Of a stretch of DNA of 64,000 bases, positions 24,376 to 36,700 are shown one piece after another. This DNA comes from Nemertoderma westbladi (taxonomy: Eukaryota; Xenacoelomorpha; Nemertodermatida; Nemertodermatidae). A model generated the notes under the pieces. It was not told the DNA's origin. It worked only from the letters and a program-made list of their open reading frames with translations, and did no database searches. The stretch's first letter is position 1; each line of letters begins with the position of its first letter. The DNA lies in the NCBI GenBank assembly GCA_032718475.1, contig JAUCBJ010005590.1, positions 1-64,000 on the forward strand, given 5' to 3'. A program made the translations under genes and the position numbers.

Positions 24376-24902
24376 TATTTCCAATTGGGGTGTCGTTTCA
24401 CTTCTCAACTTCTGTTAAAGTACAATTATTTAGGTCGTTTATAACTCCGGTATATTGCAACGCCTTGTGGTCGCGCAATAATTACTTGCACTCTGTTCAT
24501 AATCGTATCAAAGTTGCTTACAACAGTGCTGCTCGATTGCTATTTTCATTACCAGTACGCGGTAGTATGTCGCTGTTTTTTGGTGTGCACAGCTTGCCGT
24601 GCTTTATCCATGTGCGTCATAAATCCATAGTCAATTTATTTAATAGGATTGATGCTACCACTAATAATCTAGTATCAACAGTTGCCGTGGGAACACAGCA
24701 CTGTTCAAGAATGAGATCGATGTTAGATTCCTCAATGTTATACTGATAATTTGTTAATAATACCATTTTTGTGCATTCCTTTTAGTAATTAATATTTTAG
24801 GCCCTAGTGTAGAATATGGATGACGTGTATGTAATTAATAATTATATTGATATATATATATATTGTCTGGAATAAATAAATAAATAAAAAAATAAAAAAA
24901 AG
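24376..24902 (+). mobile_element. 5'-truncated LINE 3' end with poly-A-type tail
   Basis: A plus-strand frame (24,390-24,746) encodes the conserved C-terminal part of LINE reverse transcriptase ORFs (KVQLFRSFITPVYCNALW; HNRIKVAYNSAARLLF). After the stop comes an AT-rich 3' UTR and a tail AATAAATAAATAAA...AAAAAA ending about 24,902. It is truncated at its 5' end against the 25-bp array and is opposite to CBP. It is dead, without endonuclease or catalytic RT motifs. Confidence 0.85.
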
Positions 24903-24942
24903 TTTCAGCCTATGGAATTATTTCTGGGCTTCTAATTGGCTA

Positions 24943-27447
24943 GTAGATTTAACGCACAAGTTCCGTGAGTCAGTGATTTTCCGCATGGGTTTGTGGGCCA
25001 ATCGATTTGACGCATGGATGTGTGGGCCAGTAGATTTGCCGAATGAGCTCCGTGAGTCAGTAGATTTGACGCATAAGTTTCGTGAGTCAGTAGATTCGCC
25101 GCATGTGTCTGTGGGCCAGTAGCTTTCCCGCATGGGTTTGTGGGCCAATAGGTTTGTTGAATGGGTGTGTGGGCCATTCGATTTTCCGAATGGGTTTATG
25201 TGCCAGTAGATTTGTCGAATGAGCTCCGTGAGTCAGTAGATTTGCCGCATGAGCTCCGTGAGTCAGTAGATTTGCCGCATGGGTTTGTGGGCCAATAGGT
25301 TTGCCGAATGAGCTCCTTGAGTCAGTAGATTTGCCGCATGGGTTGGTGGGCCAATAGGTTTGCCGAATGAGCTCCGTGGGTCAGTAGATTTGTCGCATGG
25401 GTCTGTGGGACAGTAGATTTGCCGCATGGGTCTGTGGGCCAGTAGATTTGCCGCATGGGTTTGTGGGCCAATAGGTTTGCTGAATGGGTGTGTGGGCCAG
25501 TAGATTTTCCGAATGAGCTCCGTGAATCAGTAGATTTGCCGCATGGGTTTGTGGGCCAATAGGTTTGCCGAATGAGCTCCGTGAGTCAGTAGATTTGCCG
25601 CATGGGTTTATGGGCCAATAGGTTTGCCGAATGGGTTCCGTGAGTCAGTAGATTTGCCGCATGTGTTTGTGGGCCAATAGGTTTGCCGAATGAGCTCCGC
25701 GAGTCAGAAGATTTGCCGCAAGGGTTTGTGGGCCAATAGGTTTGCCGAATGAGCTCCGTGAGACAGTAGATTTGCCGCATGGGTTTGTGGGCAAATATGT
25801 TTCCCGAATGAGCTCCGTGAGTCAGTAGATTTGCCGCATGGGTCTGTGGGCCAGTATATTTTCCGCATGGGTTTGTGGGCCAATAGGTTTGCTGCTTGGG
25901 TGTGTGGGTCAGTAGATTTACCGCATGAGTGAGTAGGCCAGTAGATTTGTCGAATGAGCTCCGTGAGTAAGTAGATTTGCCGCATGAGCTCCGTGAGTCA
26001 GTAGATTTGCCGCATGGGTCTGTTTGCCAGTAGATTTTCCGCATGGGTTTGTGGGCCAAAAGATTTGACGCATGGGTGTGTGGGCCAGTAGATTTGCCGA
26101 ATGAGCTCCTTGAGTCAGTAGATTTGACGCATAAGTTCCGTGAGTCAGTAGATTTTCCGCATGGGTTTGTGGGCCAGTAGATTCGCCGAATGAGCTCCGT
26201 GAGTGAGTAGATTCGCCGCATGTGTCTGTGGGCCAGTAGCTTTGCCGCATGGGTTTGTGGGCCAATAGGTTTGCTGAATGGGTGTGTGGGCCATTCGATT
26301 TTCCGAATGGGTTTATGTGCCAGTAGATTTGTCGAATGAGCTCCGTGAGTCAGTAGATTTGCCGCATGAGCTCCGTGAGTCAGTAGATTTGCCGATTGGG
26401 TTTGTGGGCCAATAGGTTTGCCGAATGAGCTCCGTGAGTCAGTAGGTTTGCCGCATGGGTTGGTGGGCCAATAGGTTTGCCGAATGAGCTCCGTGAGTCA
26501 GTAGATTTGCCGCATGGGTTGGTGGGCCAAAAGATTTGCCGAATGAGCTCCGTGAGTCAGTAGATTTTCCGCATGGGTTTGTGGGCCAATAGATTTGACG
26601 CATGGGTGTGTGGGCCAGTAGATTTGCCGAATGAGCTCCGCGAGTCAGTAGTTGTGACGCATAAGTTCCGTGAGTCAGTAGATTTGCCGCATGGGTTTGT
26701 GGGCCAATAGGTTTGCCGAATGAGCTCCGTAAGTGAGCAGATTCGCCGCATGTGTCTGTGGGCCAGTAGCTTTGCCGCATGGGTTTGTGGGCCAATAGGT
26801 TTGCTGAATGGGTGTGTGGGCCATTCGATTTTCCGAATGGGTTTATATGCCAGTAGATTTGTCGAATGAGCTCCGTGAGTCAGTAGATTTGCCGCATGAG
26901 CTCCGTCAGTCAGTAGATTTGCCGCATGGGTATGTGGGCCAATAGGTTTGCCGGATGAGCTCCGTGAGTCAGTAGATTTGCCGCATGGGTTGGTGGGCCA
27001 ATAGGTTTGCCGAATGAGCTCCGTGAGTCTGTAGATTTGCCGCATGAGCTCCGTGAGTCAGATTTGCCGCATGGGTCTGTGGGCCAGTAGAGTGTGTGGG
27101 CCAGTAGATTTTCCGAATGAGCTCCGTGAGTCAGTAGATTTGCCGCATGGGTTTGTGGGCAAATAGGTTTGCCGAATGAGCTCCGTGAGTCAGTAGATTT
27201 GCCGCATGGGTTTATGGGCCAATAGGTTTGCCGAATGAGCTCCGTGAGTCAGTAGATTTGCCGCATGGGTTTGTGGGCCAATAGGTTTGCCGAATGAGCT
27301 CCGTGAGTCAGTAGATTTGCCGCATGGGTTTGTGGGCCAATAGGGTTGCCGAATGAGCTCCGTGAGGCAGTAGATTTGTCGCATGGGTCTGTGGGCCAGT
27401 AGATTTGCCGCATGGGTATGTGGGCCAGTAGATTTGCCGCATAGGTT
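24943..27447. repeat. 29-bp satellite in intron 9, part 2
   Basis: This continues the same 29-bp family as 22,009-23,483, mostly alternating two unit types: GATTTGCCGCATGGGTTTGT... and GATTTGCCGAATGAGCTCCG followed by TGAGTCAGTA. About 85 units, more variable than part 1 and without the strict 290-bp period. Part 1 and part 2 were probably one array split by the 25-bp satellite and LINE fragment. It ends about 115 bp from the donor of exon 9. Confidence 0.95.
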
Positions 27448-27511
27448 AACGGGTCAGCGCTGACAAGTTGAGATATGGATGGGCGGAATAAAGTAATTCC
27501 GAATACATTAA

Positions 27512-27591
27512 CGATCTAAGTACCTCTGAGGATGGAACACAAACCGACGGCCGATCGACGTACCTGAGGGTGGAACACAAACCGACGGCCG
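27512..27591 (-). repeat. Two-copy ~40-bp tandem duplication spanning the exon 9 donor
   Basis: The 3' end of exon 9 with its donor (27,552-27,591) is repeated immediately inside intron 9 (27,512-27,553). Both copies share, on the minus strand, CGGCCGTCGGTTTGTGTTCC, then CAYCCTCAG and GGTAC. The intronic copy has a 2-base insertion (CTCAGAG|GTAC) and a few substitutions, so a second donor-like GT exists 42 nt further on. Confidence 0.9.
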
Positions 27592-27671
27592 CAACAGTAA
27601 CCAAGTCGTTCCATAACCGGATCGATTTCTTCGTCAAACAACTCAGCCAATTTGGAACACGACTTATATAC
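27564..27671 (-). CDS. CREBBP: CBP/p300 exon 9: bromodomain C-terminal helix and start of RING
   Basis: 108 bp, residues 920-955, phase 0 at both ends. The acceptor is TATTTACTAG before 27,671 and the donor CAG|GTACGT at 27,563. Translated from the minus strand it reads VYKSCSKLAELFDEEIDPVM, then ERLGYCCGRR and FVFHPQ. This matches helix C of the CBP bromodomain and the conserved GYCCGRKY start of the RING. It fits exactly between the K of exon 8 (RKTSK) and exon 10 (IIYCY). It is too short to stand out as an ORF and was found by joining phases. Confidence 0.95.
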
Positions 27672-27816
27672 CTAGTAAATAAGTAAATAAACAATAATAA
27701 AATGATGATATTCAAAGAGCATAAAATATCTGGGAATACTAATCGATAACAAACTGAACTTGAAAGAACAAATACAAACAGCAACGAAAAAAATGGCGGG
27801 AGCAAAATCATCTGTG

Positions 27817-30800
27817 GCCCATTCTCACCAAAATTGGTCAAAACGGGTGTAAATGTTTCCAAAAAATTGTTCACCAGAATATATTAGACCCATATATTTT
27901 TTGAAAGATCTTGATTTCAGGAATTTCATGGGGACCATGGACAAACACTTTTGCGTCGTTGAAAAAATTTAATTGGTATTTAATACGAGTCCGCCCTGTA
28001 ATGATTTGTTCGCCTTGTAATGCTTAACATTTCTAGGTAAATATATCATTATGTCCGCGTCCTGTAATGATTTGTCCCGCTTGTAATGCATATATTTCTA
28101 GGTAAATGTATAATAATCCCCGCCTATAATTATATTTTGAGTAGTGGAAGATATACTTTTATTATATTAAACATATATTACATAGTGAACGTGATTTCAG
28201 AGCCTCCCAGAGCCATACATTACCAGGGGCGGACACCATTACAGGGCCGGACACAGTGATTGATTATTGTTTATAAATAATTTGCAGTGGGTCTAACCTA
28301 CATATTTTATACACCCCCTGAAAGCGCTGAGAAATACGAATCTGGCAGTATCTTTACTAACTCTTATCTGCAATTCTATCGCTTTCAAATCCTTTGTTTA
28401 CTTAGAAGAGATTACTTGGACGGAAAAAAATGCGAAGAAATTTTAACATGGTCATCCGGAGAAAATTTGTTTTCAAATGAATTATTTACTTTTAGGATTA
28501 CTCTTGAAAAAGTTAAGATGAAATCAGCACCATTACAGGGTCGGACTTAAAAATCAGAAAAGTGTCGTACACGATGTTAAATGCAGCTGTACGACATCAA
28601 CTACATTGTATGCATACAAATACCCAGTATCATATATTTATGCATAAATATCCAGTCAGGTCAAGTATTCTAGATAATTGATCACGAAAAATTGCCAGCT
28701 CCATGCAGCATAAAGGAGGTGCCACCTGTGGCTGCATAGACCCTCTTACTAGGGCAAATCTGGTCCTATAACTAGGACCCCCTTTGTTCTGGGATAAGGA
28801 CACCCTTGGTCCTGGATTAAGGACCCATATACTTGGCTGCAGGGGTATATGGTCTGGCCAGGCAGATGGTGATCTACCAATGGCTGGTCAGGAGTAGACA
28901 TGTCCACCCCACTGCGACCTGCACCTGGCAGCAGGGGTACAGGGCGTGGCCCAGCAGGTGAGCTACATAGCCAATGGTGGGTCATGTGCAACAGAGTAGA
29001 TATGGGTGATGTGCCTGATATCTGATTCCACTGCGACACTCACCTTGTGGTATGGCAAACCAGGGTGTGGTATTTGCCCCGAGGCCGAGAGCTGACTCGG
29101 CAAAAAAGCACCCCCCAACCCCCACTATGGATTACATAAGTAATGCGGATGTCCGGCCACTAGAGGCCAGTGGAATTACCGGACACAATTGGCCTCACAG
29201 GCGCCAGTTATCTCCTCACCGGCTGCCTGTCTCACCCCCTACTGGAAAGAGAGCAGCCAACAATTCTGTGAGTCTCTTTCCTGATGACTTTTCTGGCCCA
29301 AACCCTGGGTCAGCAGGAAGGTCATATTGTGAGGGAGAGAGGGAATCTGGAGTTGGAGGCTACTCTCATGTTCCACCCCGACCAACCAAGCCATTGGTGA
29401 ATCTGAGGCAAGTCACTAGACTAGCCTCAGTAAACACGACAAGGTGAGCTGCCTGCCTTGGCAGATAAGCTTTCTCTTAGCGCAGTGGGTATTCAATAGC
29501 ACCGAATGCGGACTGGACAGACTGATGAGGTTCTGATTAAGGACATGGGGGCGGTTGGCGACTCGCCCTCGCATCAGTAGATGATAGTGGCAATGGTGGA
29601 ATTGGTCTATTGATAAATCCAACTGCACATGCAGCATTGGAAAAAATAGACCAATTCTCTACAGCATCATCCGTTGCCACTTCTCATGTTCTGGAAGACT
29701 GGCTAAGAAGTTTCCTAAGGTGGTTCTGATTGTTTGCTACTCTCCAACTAGTGTTGCCCCTGTAGAGGAGGTGGAAAATTTCATGCATTCTTAACATTCC
29801 TAGGAGACTTTAATGCAAGTCTGCATCAATCACCTACATCACCCTGGGTCTATAGCGATAGTGTAAACCGAAATTCCGTCCATCTTCAGGATTTAATCTC
29901 TGGAAATAGATTATTTTCGGCTGGAACCCAGTTCAAGAAGCGAACTGGAAAGCTATGGACTCATAGTGGACCCAGATGTCACAAGTCCCAGATAGACCAT
30001 ATTCTGTTTCGTAAGAAATACAGGAGCTCTATACGAGACTGTAATGCATTTACACTTCGACCCTTCTCCAGTGACAACCGCCTTATTGTGACCATTGTAA
30101 GACTTAGTCTGCGTGCTAGCAGAACAACGTAATCTGCCTTGCCGCGACATGACTGGTCCTCTCTGTTGCAACAGCCAAGTGTGAGATCCAGCTTCACACT
30201 ACAGCTGAGCAACAGGTATGAGGTTCTTGCCTCTAAGGCGGCAGATCACTGCGAGGGCTATACTGCCTTCACAGAAGCAGTTAAGTTAGCAGCTGCAGAA
30301 ACAGTTCCTGTATACCCTCGAAACAGGAAAAGGGCCCCCTGGACTGACCACAAAATTCAGAAGTGTCGAAATGACCTCTATAAGGCGCAGAAGGAGTCCA
30401 GACTCAAACAGACTACAGCAGCCAAGAATGCAGTTAAGGCTGCATCTAGGTCCCTGAACAGGCAGTACTCTGTTAATCTACAGGAGCTAATAAACCAACA
30501 GGTTGATGCCATCAATGATGCTGACGACAGCAGGCAATCATCCCAGGCATGGAAATCTATCAACTTGCTTACTGGGCGGAAAAGCCAACCAACCACCAAG
30601 GTTAACGCACAATCACCATGGTTGGAAGGTCCACATTGAAAAGCTCCTCAATAATGACAGGGTATTGCCTCATAACTTTATAGAAGTAAAAGTGTCTGAG
30701 TCTGTACTCCCAGATATTCCCATTGGCGATAACTCCTTTGCAGAAGTGAAGGCTGCTGCAAAGAGCAAAGAGCATTAAGACCAATCGTGACAGTGGAGTA

Positions 30801-32658
30801 GAATGATGTTCCCCCTGAGGTCTTTAAAATACCCGAGTGTTTAAAGCTCATCTATCCCATCATAGTAGACATGTAAGGAACAACAAGAGCCCCACAAGAA
30901 ATGAAAACAAATAAGTTGGTGCCAGTTCCCAAGAAGGGCAACCTAACACTCTATGGTTCATTTCGGGGAATCTCATTGATCTCGATTGCTGCAAAGCTAT
31001 ACAATAGAATTATATTAAATCGCATCAGGGATCCCATTGAGAGACTGCTCCGTGGAAATCAGAAGGGGTTCCGTAAAGGTCGTGGGCCCATGGAGCCCAT
31101 TTTGGCACTTAAAAGGATAATTGAACAGTTATCAAAAAAAGAAAGACAGGCATCTGGCTGTTATCTTTGTTAACTTCTTCAAGGCCTTTGATTCAGTCTC
31201 TCGCTCACTATGTTCAGCATACTTTCATTATATGGGATTCCTGATGAAATTATTGCAGCAATCAGATCAGTATACGATGGTTCGACAACATTTGTGTCTA
31301 CTGTTGATGGTGACACAGAACCATTTGAAGTATTATGGGGAGTCCTCCAAGGAGACACACTTGCGCCATTCTTGTTCATATTTGTGGTGGAATATGTTCT
31401 ACGCATGTCCTTAGATCATCATAATGATGATGGGGTGATGGTAACTTCACCTACTGGCTCCAGTAGTCGAGGAAATCCTGCCAAGTACCTTTATTATAGG
31501 AAGGATAGGCAGCTTGCCAACACATTTTTACTGCCAAGTACCTAACTGATCTAGACTTTGCTGATGACTTAGGAGTATTCTCAGAATCACTAGAGGGAGC
31601 CCAACGGCTCCTCAGCACATTAGAACAGGCTGCTTCTAGTGTTGGTCTTTTTATTAACTCCAAAAAGACCAACATTTTGACACTTATCTTTTAAAGTCCT
31701 CAGCAAGTCTCTAACCGGATGAGCATAAGCTCAAAGGATGGTATGCTTGAGCATGTGGACGACTTCTGTTACCTGGGATCATGGATCCGGAAGTCAGGTG
31801 AGGACCTTCGAATACGTAAAGGAAAGGCATGGGCAGCCTTGAATAGGCTTTCCAGGATTTGGAAGTCACCGAGAATTAATCGGAAACTTAAAGTCCGATT
31901 ATTTAGAGCAGCAGTAGTTCCAGTACTCTTCTATGGGAGTCCATGCTGGGCTCTAACTGCTGAGGTCTGCAAATCTCTGGATGGCACATTCACAAGAATG
32001 CTACGCCGGGTTCATTGTGTCAAGTACAATGCACACATATCCAACCAACCAGAAACTATATAACATTGGAGGTGTCTCATTGGCTCCCCCATCGCCTCCG
32101 CTTTGCAGGAGTGCATAATCTTGTGCTTTGGCAGCCTCATGGAGTGAATAAGCATGGTGGACAGCCCATGACTTTCTTGAGACGCATCTTAAAGGACACT
32201 GGCCTTCAAGATGCGGATGATCTAGCAAATGTCATGGGTGCTAGGGAGTTGTGGCGGCGCGATTTTGTCGACAAGCAGGTACAGCATTCTTAAAAATGCA
32301 GCTGCGATGCAGCATGCCGATCCTAGTAGTAGTAGTATGCATACAAATACTGCTGAAAACGTAACTCCATTTATTCAGCTTTCCAACGGTATGTTGGTTT
32401 ACTGGATATGGCTTTGGATTGGAATTTTATAACAGTTTGGTCTACTTGTACTTTGGACCCCGGACATTGAAAATGTCATTTTTTGGCCATATTATGTTCT
32501 GCTGAGAGAAGATATGATGTCTGTTTGATCTGAAATTAATTGTACAAAATCTACGCTTCAGCAGCTTTCATTGAAGCCATCAAACACTTTCTAGAACCGC
32601 CATAAATAGAAGTTATGGCTTCAGGACACCCGTTTGGCCAATTTTGGTGAGAATGGGC
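27817..32658. mobile_element. Terminal-inverted-repeat element (about 1.1 kb) with a LINE inside
   Basis: The left end GCCCATTCTCACCAAAATTG (27,817) and the right end, its reverse complement (to 32,658), form imperfect inverted repeats of about 34 bp; both continue into (C)AAACGGGTGT. Removing the LINE at 28,624-32,334 leaves about 1.1 kb with no transposase. Internally it has a direct repeat around CCTGTAATGATTTGT (about 27,994-28,125). No clear target-site duplication was found, so the superfamily is unknown. Confidence 0.6.
28624..32334 (+). mobile_element. Degenerate LINE with (TAG)n tail and 16-bp target-site duplication
   Basis: The element is flanked by an exact 16-bp direct repeat, GTATGCATACAAATAC (28,608-28,623 and 32,335-32,350), so the borders are well supported. 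Plus-strand pieces are endonuclease (FLGDFNASLH about 29,790; SQIDHILFRKKY about 29,990), thumb and fingers (30,139-31,170; YGSFRGISLISIAAKLYN, NQKGFRKGRG), palm (FFKAFDSVS about 31,175; GVLQGDTLAPFLF about 31,340; DLDFADDLG about 31,550) and C-terminal domain (31,719-32,063; HVDDFCYLGSWI). Frames shift several times and an in-frame stop follows in the endonuclease, so it is inactive. The tail is a TAG microsatellite rather than poly-A. It lies in CBP intron 8, antisense to CBP. I do not assign a clade. Confidence 0.85.
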
Positions 32659-33427
32659 TATAAGACAAATAAAAGGGCAATAACCTATCAATATAAAATT
32701 AATAATGTTATATATAAAATACTAGTACTAACTACCATATCAAAATTACTGTAGCATAATTATCTCCCCCTATCACCAAACCAATCAGGTACAAAAATAA
32801 GTTATATAAAATGGACAAGATACAGACGCATTAAGACTAACCTATAGTGCCATTCTTAAAACTAACCAGAAACCTTCATAAATCATTTAACATTAGAACT
32901 AATAAAATTAGAATTCCCATAACTAATACTTAAGTATGTTATATAACCATTCATTTCTCATCAAAACTGCAAATTTGTGGAATAAATTACCGAACAATAT
33001 CCGTACCGCTGTACTTAATAAATCAATCATTACCAAATAACAGGAGCGCTTCTTAACGAAATATGAACGACCAGCAGTAACATAAAGCAAAGCCATTTAC
33101 GTTTTAGAGTAGAGTAGCTACTAATTAACAATTTTGTACAATTTAAATCAATACTGTACCTAACCGAACTAAAACTGAATTTTGCTGAATCCCGAAAGTT
33201 CGCAAACACACAATGCGGATTCACACGCCCCCAAATTCTGGAGTTCCACCTATTAACATGTCCGTTTAGGTGAAAAGTTGCCTCAGAATTTATAAGTGAA
33301 AGGCATTTATCGGGAGACTTTTTCAGTGGACACTGCACATGATTTAGGACCACCTTCTAAGTGATGCTAAAAAAAATAATATTGATATTTGCCAAAATAA
33401 TGTTAATTGTTGGCACTTGGCACCAAC

Positions 33428-33659
33428 CTTGCTTGTCTTTCTATTGTAGATCCAAGCATTATCGAACATCAACCAAACATCTTCGATAAATTGCCACGGG
33501 TCGGTGTAATGGTGTTTCGATGATTCCTGCGCACTTCCGGTTGTGGGCGAATCGTCCGAACGGATGGTCAACTTGCGTTTAATCGTCGACATATCCATGG
33601 GTTTCTTTACAATATCATAATAATCGGGGATATTTAATATAACGGGATCAACAGGAGTG
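33428..33659 (-). CDS. CREBBP: CBP/p300 exon 8: bromodomain core with an insertion
   Basis: 232 bp, the third base of codon 842 through residue 919. The acceptor is TTTCGTTCTAG before 33,659 and the donor AAG|GTTGGT at 33,427. It starts in phase 2 (AG from exon 7 plus C gives Ser) and reads TPVDPVILNIPDYYDIVKKP, then MDMSTIKRKL, and later PWQFIEDVWLMFDNAWIYNRK. The conserved acetyl-lysine-binding Asn (YNRK) is present. Between RKL and PWQ there are 23 residues (about 873-895, Ser/Thr/His-rich) where vertebrate CBP/p300 has 7, an insertion of about 16 residues. Both splice junctions are canonical and the joined reading frame is continuous. Confidence 0.96.
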
Positions 33660-33724
33660 CTAGAACGAAAACAAACATAACTCATAACAATAGCAAGTTA
33701 ATTAATAATAGAAACGCTAACAAA
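33660..33724. other. Polypyrimidine and acceptor flank of intron 7
   Basis: About 65 bp of unique AT-rich sequence separate the 3' end of the satellite from exon 8. On the minus strand it supplies TATGTTTGTTTTCGTTCTAG. Nearly all of intron 7 apart from this is satellite. Confidence 0.7.
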
Positions 33725-36700
33725 CCTAAAGGACTCCTTGAGTTTGTGACTCACCTAAAGGACTCCTTGGGTTTGTGACTCACCTAAATGACTCCTTGGG
33801 TTTGTGACTCACCTAAAGGACTCCTTGGGTTTGTGACTCACATAAAGGACTCCTTGGGTTTGTGACTAACCTAAAGGACTCCTTGGGTTTGTGACTCACC
33901 TAAAGGACTCCTTGGGTTTGTGACTCACCTAAAGGACTCCTTGGGTTTGTGACTCACCTAAAGGACTCCTTGGGTTTGCGACTCACCTAAAGGACTCCTT
34001 GGGTTTGTGACTCACCTAAATGACTCCTTGGATTTGTGACTCACCTAAAGGACTCCTTGTGTTTGTGACTCACCTAAAGGACTCCTTGTGTTTGTGACTC
34101 ACCTAAAGGACTCCTTGGGTTTGTGACTCATATAAAGGACTCCTTGGGTTTGTGACTCACCTAAAGGAGTCCTTGGGTTTGTGACTCACCTAAAGGACTC
34201 CTTGGGTTTGTGACTCACATAAAGGAGTCCTTGGGTTTGTGACTCACCTTAAGGACTCCTTGGGTTTGTGACTCACCTAAATGACTCCTTGGGTTTGTGA
34301 CTCACCTAAAGGACTCCTTGGGTTTGTGACTCACCTAAAGGACTCCTTGGGTTTGTGACTCACCTAAAGGACTCCTTGGGTTTGTGACTCACCTAAATGA
34401 CTCCTTGGGTTTGTGACTCACCTAAAGGACTCCTTGGGTTTGTGACTCACATAAAGGACTCCTTGGGTTTGTGACTAACCTAAAGGACTCCTTGGGTTTG
34501 TGACTCACCTAAAGGACTCCTTGGGTTTGTGACTCACCTAAAGGACTCCTTGGGTTTGTGACTCACCTAAAGGACTCCTTGGGTTTGCGACTCACCTAAA
34601 GGACTCCTTGGGTTTGTGACTCACCTAAATGACTCCTTGGATTTGTGACTCACCTAAAGGACTCCTTGTGTTTGTGACTCACCTAAAGGACTCCTTGGGT
34701 TTGTGACTCATATAAAGGACTCCTTGGGTTTGTGACTCACCTAAAGGAGTCCTTGGGTTTGTGACTCACCTAAAGGACTCCTTGGGTTTGTGACTCACAT
34801 AAAGGAGTCCTTGGGTTTGTGACTCACCTTAAGGACTCCTTGGGTTTGTGACTCACCTAAATGACTCCTTGGGTTTGTGACTCACCTAAAGGACTCCTTG
34901 GGTTTGTGACTCACCTAAAGGACTCCTTGGGTTTGTGACTCACCTAAAGGACTCCTTGGGTTTGTGACTCACCTAAATGACTCCTTGGGTTTGTGACTCA
35001 TATAAAGGACTCCATGGGTTTGTGACTCACCTAAATGACTCCTTGGGTTTGTGACTCACCTAAAGGACTCCTTGGGTTTGTGACTCACCTAAAGGACTCC
35101 TTGGGTTTGTGACTCAACTAAAGGACTCCTTGGGTTTGTGACTAACCTAAAGGACTCCTTGGGTTTGTGACTCACCTAAAGGACTCCTTGGATTTGTGAC
35201 TAACCTAAAGGACTCCTTGGGTTTGTGACTCACCTAAAGGACTCCTTGGGTTTGTGACTCACATAAAGGACTCCTTGGGTTTGTGACTCACCTAAAGGAC
35301 TCCTTGGGTTTGTGACTCACCTAAATGACTCCTTGGGTTTGTGACTCACCTAAAGGACTCCTTGGGTTTGTGACTAACCTAAAGGACTCCTTGGGTTTGT
35401 GACTCACCTAAAGGACTCCTTGGGTTTGTGACTCACCTAAAGGACTCCTTGGGTTTGTGACTCACCTAAAGGACTCCTTGGATTTGTGACTAACCTAAAG
35501 GACTCCTTGGGTTTGTGACTCATATAAAGGACTCCTTGGGTTTGTGACTCACCTAAAGGACTCCTTGGGTTTGTGACACACCTAAAGGACTCCTTGGATT
35601 TGTGACTAACCTAAAGGACTCCTTGGGTTTGTGACTCACCTAAAGGACTCCTTGGGTTTGTGACTCACCTAAAGGACTCCTTGGGTTTGTGACTCACCTA
35701 AAGGACTCCTTGGATTTGTGACTAACCTAAAGGACTCCTTGGGTTTGTGACTCACATAAAGGACTCCTTGGGTTTGTGACTCATATAAAGGACTCCTTGG
35801 GTTTGTGACTCACCTAAATGACTCCTTGGGTTTGTGACTCACCTAAAGGACTCCTTGGGTTTGTGACTCACCTAAAGGACTCCTTGGGTTTGTGACTCAA
35901 CTAAAGGACTCCTTGGGTTTGTGACTAACCTAAAGGACTCCTTGGGTTTGTGACTCACCTAAAGGACTCCTTGGATTTGTGACTAACCTAAAGGACTCCT
36001 TGGGTTTGTGACTCACCTAAAGGACTCCTTGGATTTGTGACTAACCTAAAGGACTCCTTGGGTTTGTGACTCACATAAAGGACTCCTTGGGTTTGTGACT
36101 CATATAAAGGACTCCTTGGGTTTGTGACTCACCTAAAGGACTCCTTGGGTTTGTGACTCACCTAAAGGACTCCTTGGGTTTGTGACTCACCTAAAGGACT
36201 CCTTGGATTTGTGACTCACCTAAAGGACTCCTTGGGTTTGTGACTCAACTAAAGGACTCCTTGGGTTTGTGACTAACCTAAAGGACTCCTTGGATTTGTG
36301 ACTAACCTAAAGGACTCCTTGGGTTTGTGGCTCACATAAAGGACTCCTTGGGTTTGTGACTAACCTAAAGGACTCCTTGGATTTGTGACTAACCTAAAGG
36401 ACTCCTTGGGTTTGTGACTCACCTAAAGGACTCCTTGGGTTTGTGACTCACCTAAAGGACTCCTTGGGTTTGTGACTAACCTAAAGGACTCCTTGGGTTT
36501 GTGACTCACATAAAGGAGTCCTTGGATTTGTGACTAACCTAAAGGACTCCTTGGGTTTGTGGCTCACATAAAGGACTCCTTGGGTTTGTGACTCACCTAA
36601 AGGACTCCTTGGGTTTGTGACTCACCTTAAGGACTCCTTGGGTTTGTGACTAACCTAAAGGACTCCTTGGATTTGTGACTCACCTAAAGGACTCCTTGGG

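Larger units (their letters stand above)
27715..33030 (+). mobile_element. Old non-LTR retrotransposon remnant, split by later insertions
   Basis: Plus-strand 27,723-27,815 reads IKYLGILIDNKLN...KKMAGAKSS, typical of the region after the LINE RT palm. From 32,659 the frame seems to resume (YKTNKRAITYQYK). Near 32,950-33,030 it reads FLIKTANLWNKLPNNIRT, a typical LINE C-terminal motif. The inverted-repeat element at 27,817-32,658 lies between the halves. Only fragments remain and stop codons are frequent. Confidence 0.55.

Noticed and set aside
23127-24401. 424-codon minus-strand ORF (YRTSAVPSVPYQCCPLS repeats)
   Set aside because: It is produced by the 25-bp minisatellite, which is open in all three minus frames.
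22063-27384. Many ORFs of 60-211 codons such as MWQIYWHTNPFGKYT and MRRIYSLTELIRR
   Set aside because: They are translations of the 29-bp satellite, present in several frames with the same repeat period; no start context, domain or splice logic supports them.
27446-27874. 142-codon minus-strand ORF across CBP exon 9
   Set aside because: It runs in a different frame from the CBP exon and over a LINE fragment; the real coding frame is the 36-codon exon 9.
28287-28550. Plus-strand 87-codon ORF (MGLTYIFYTPPESAEKYES)
   Set aside because: It lies inside the TIR element at 27,817-32,658, with no recognisable domain and no supporting context; length is compatible with chance.
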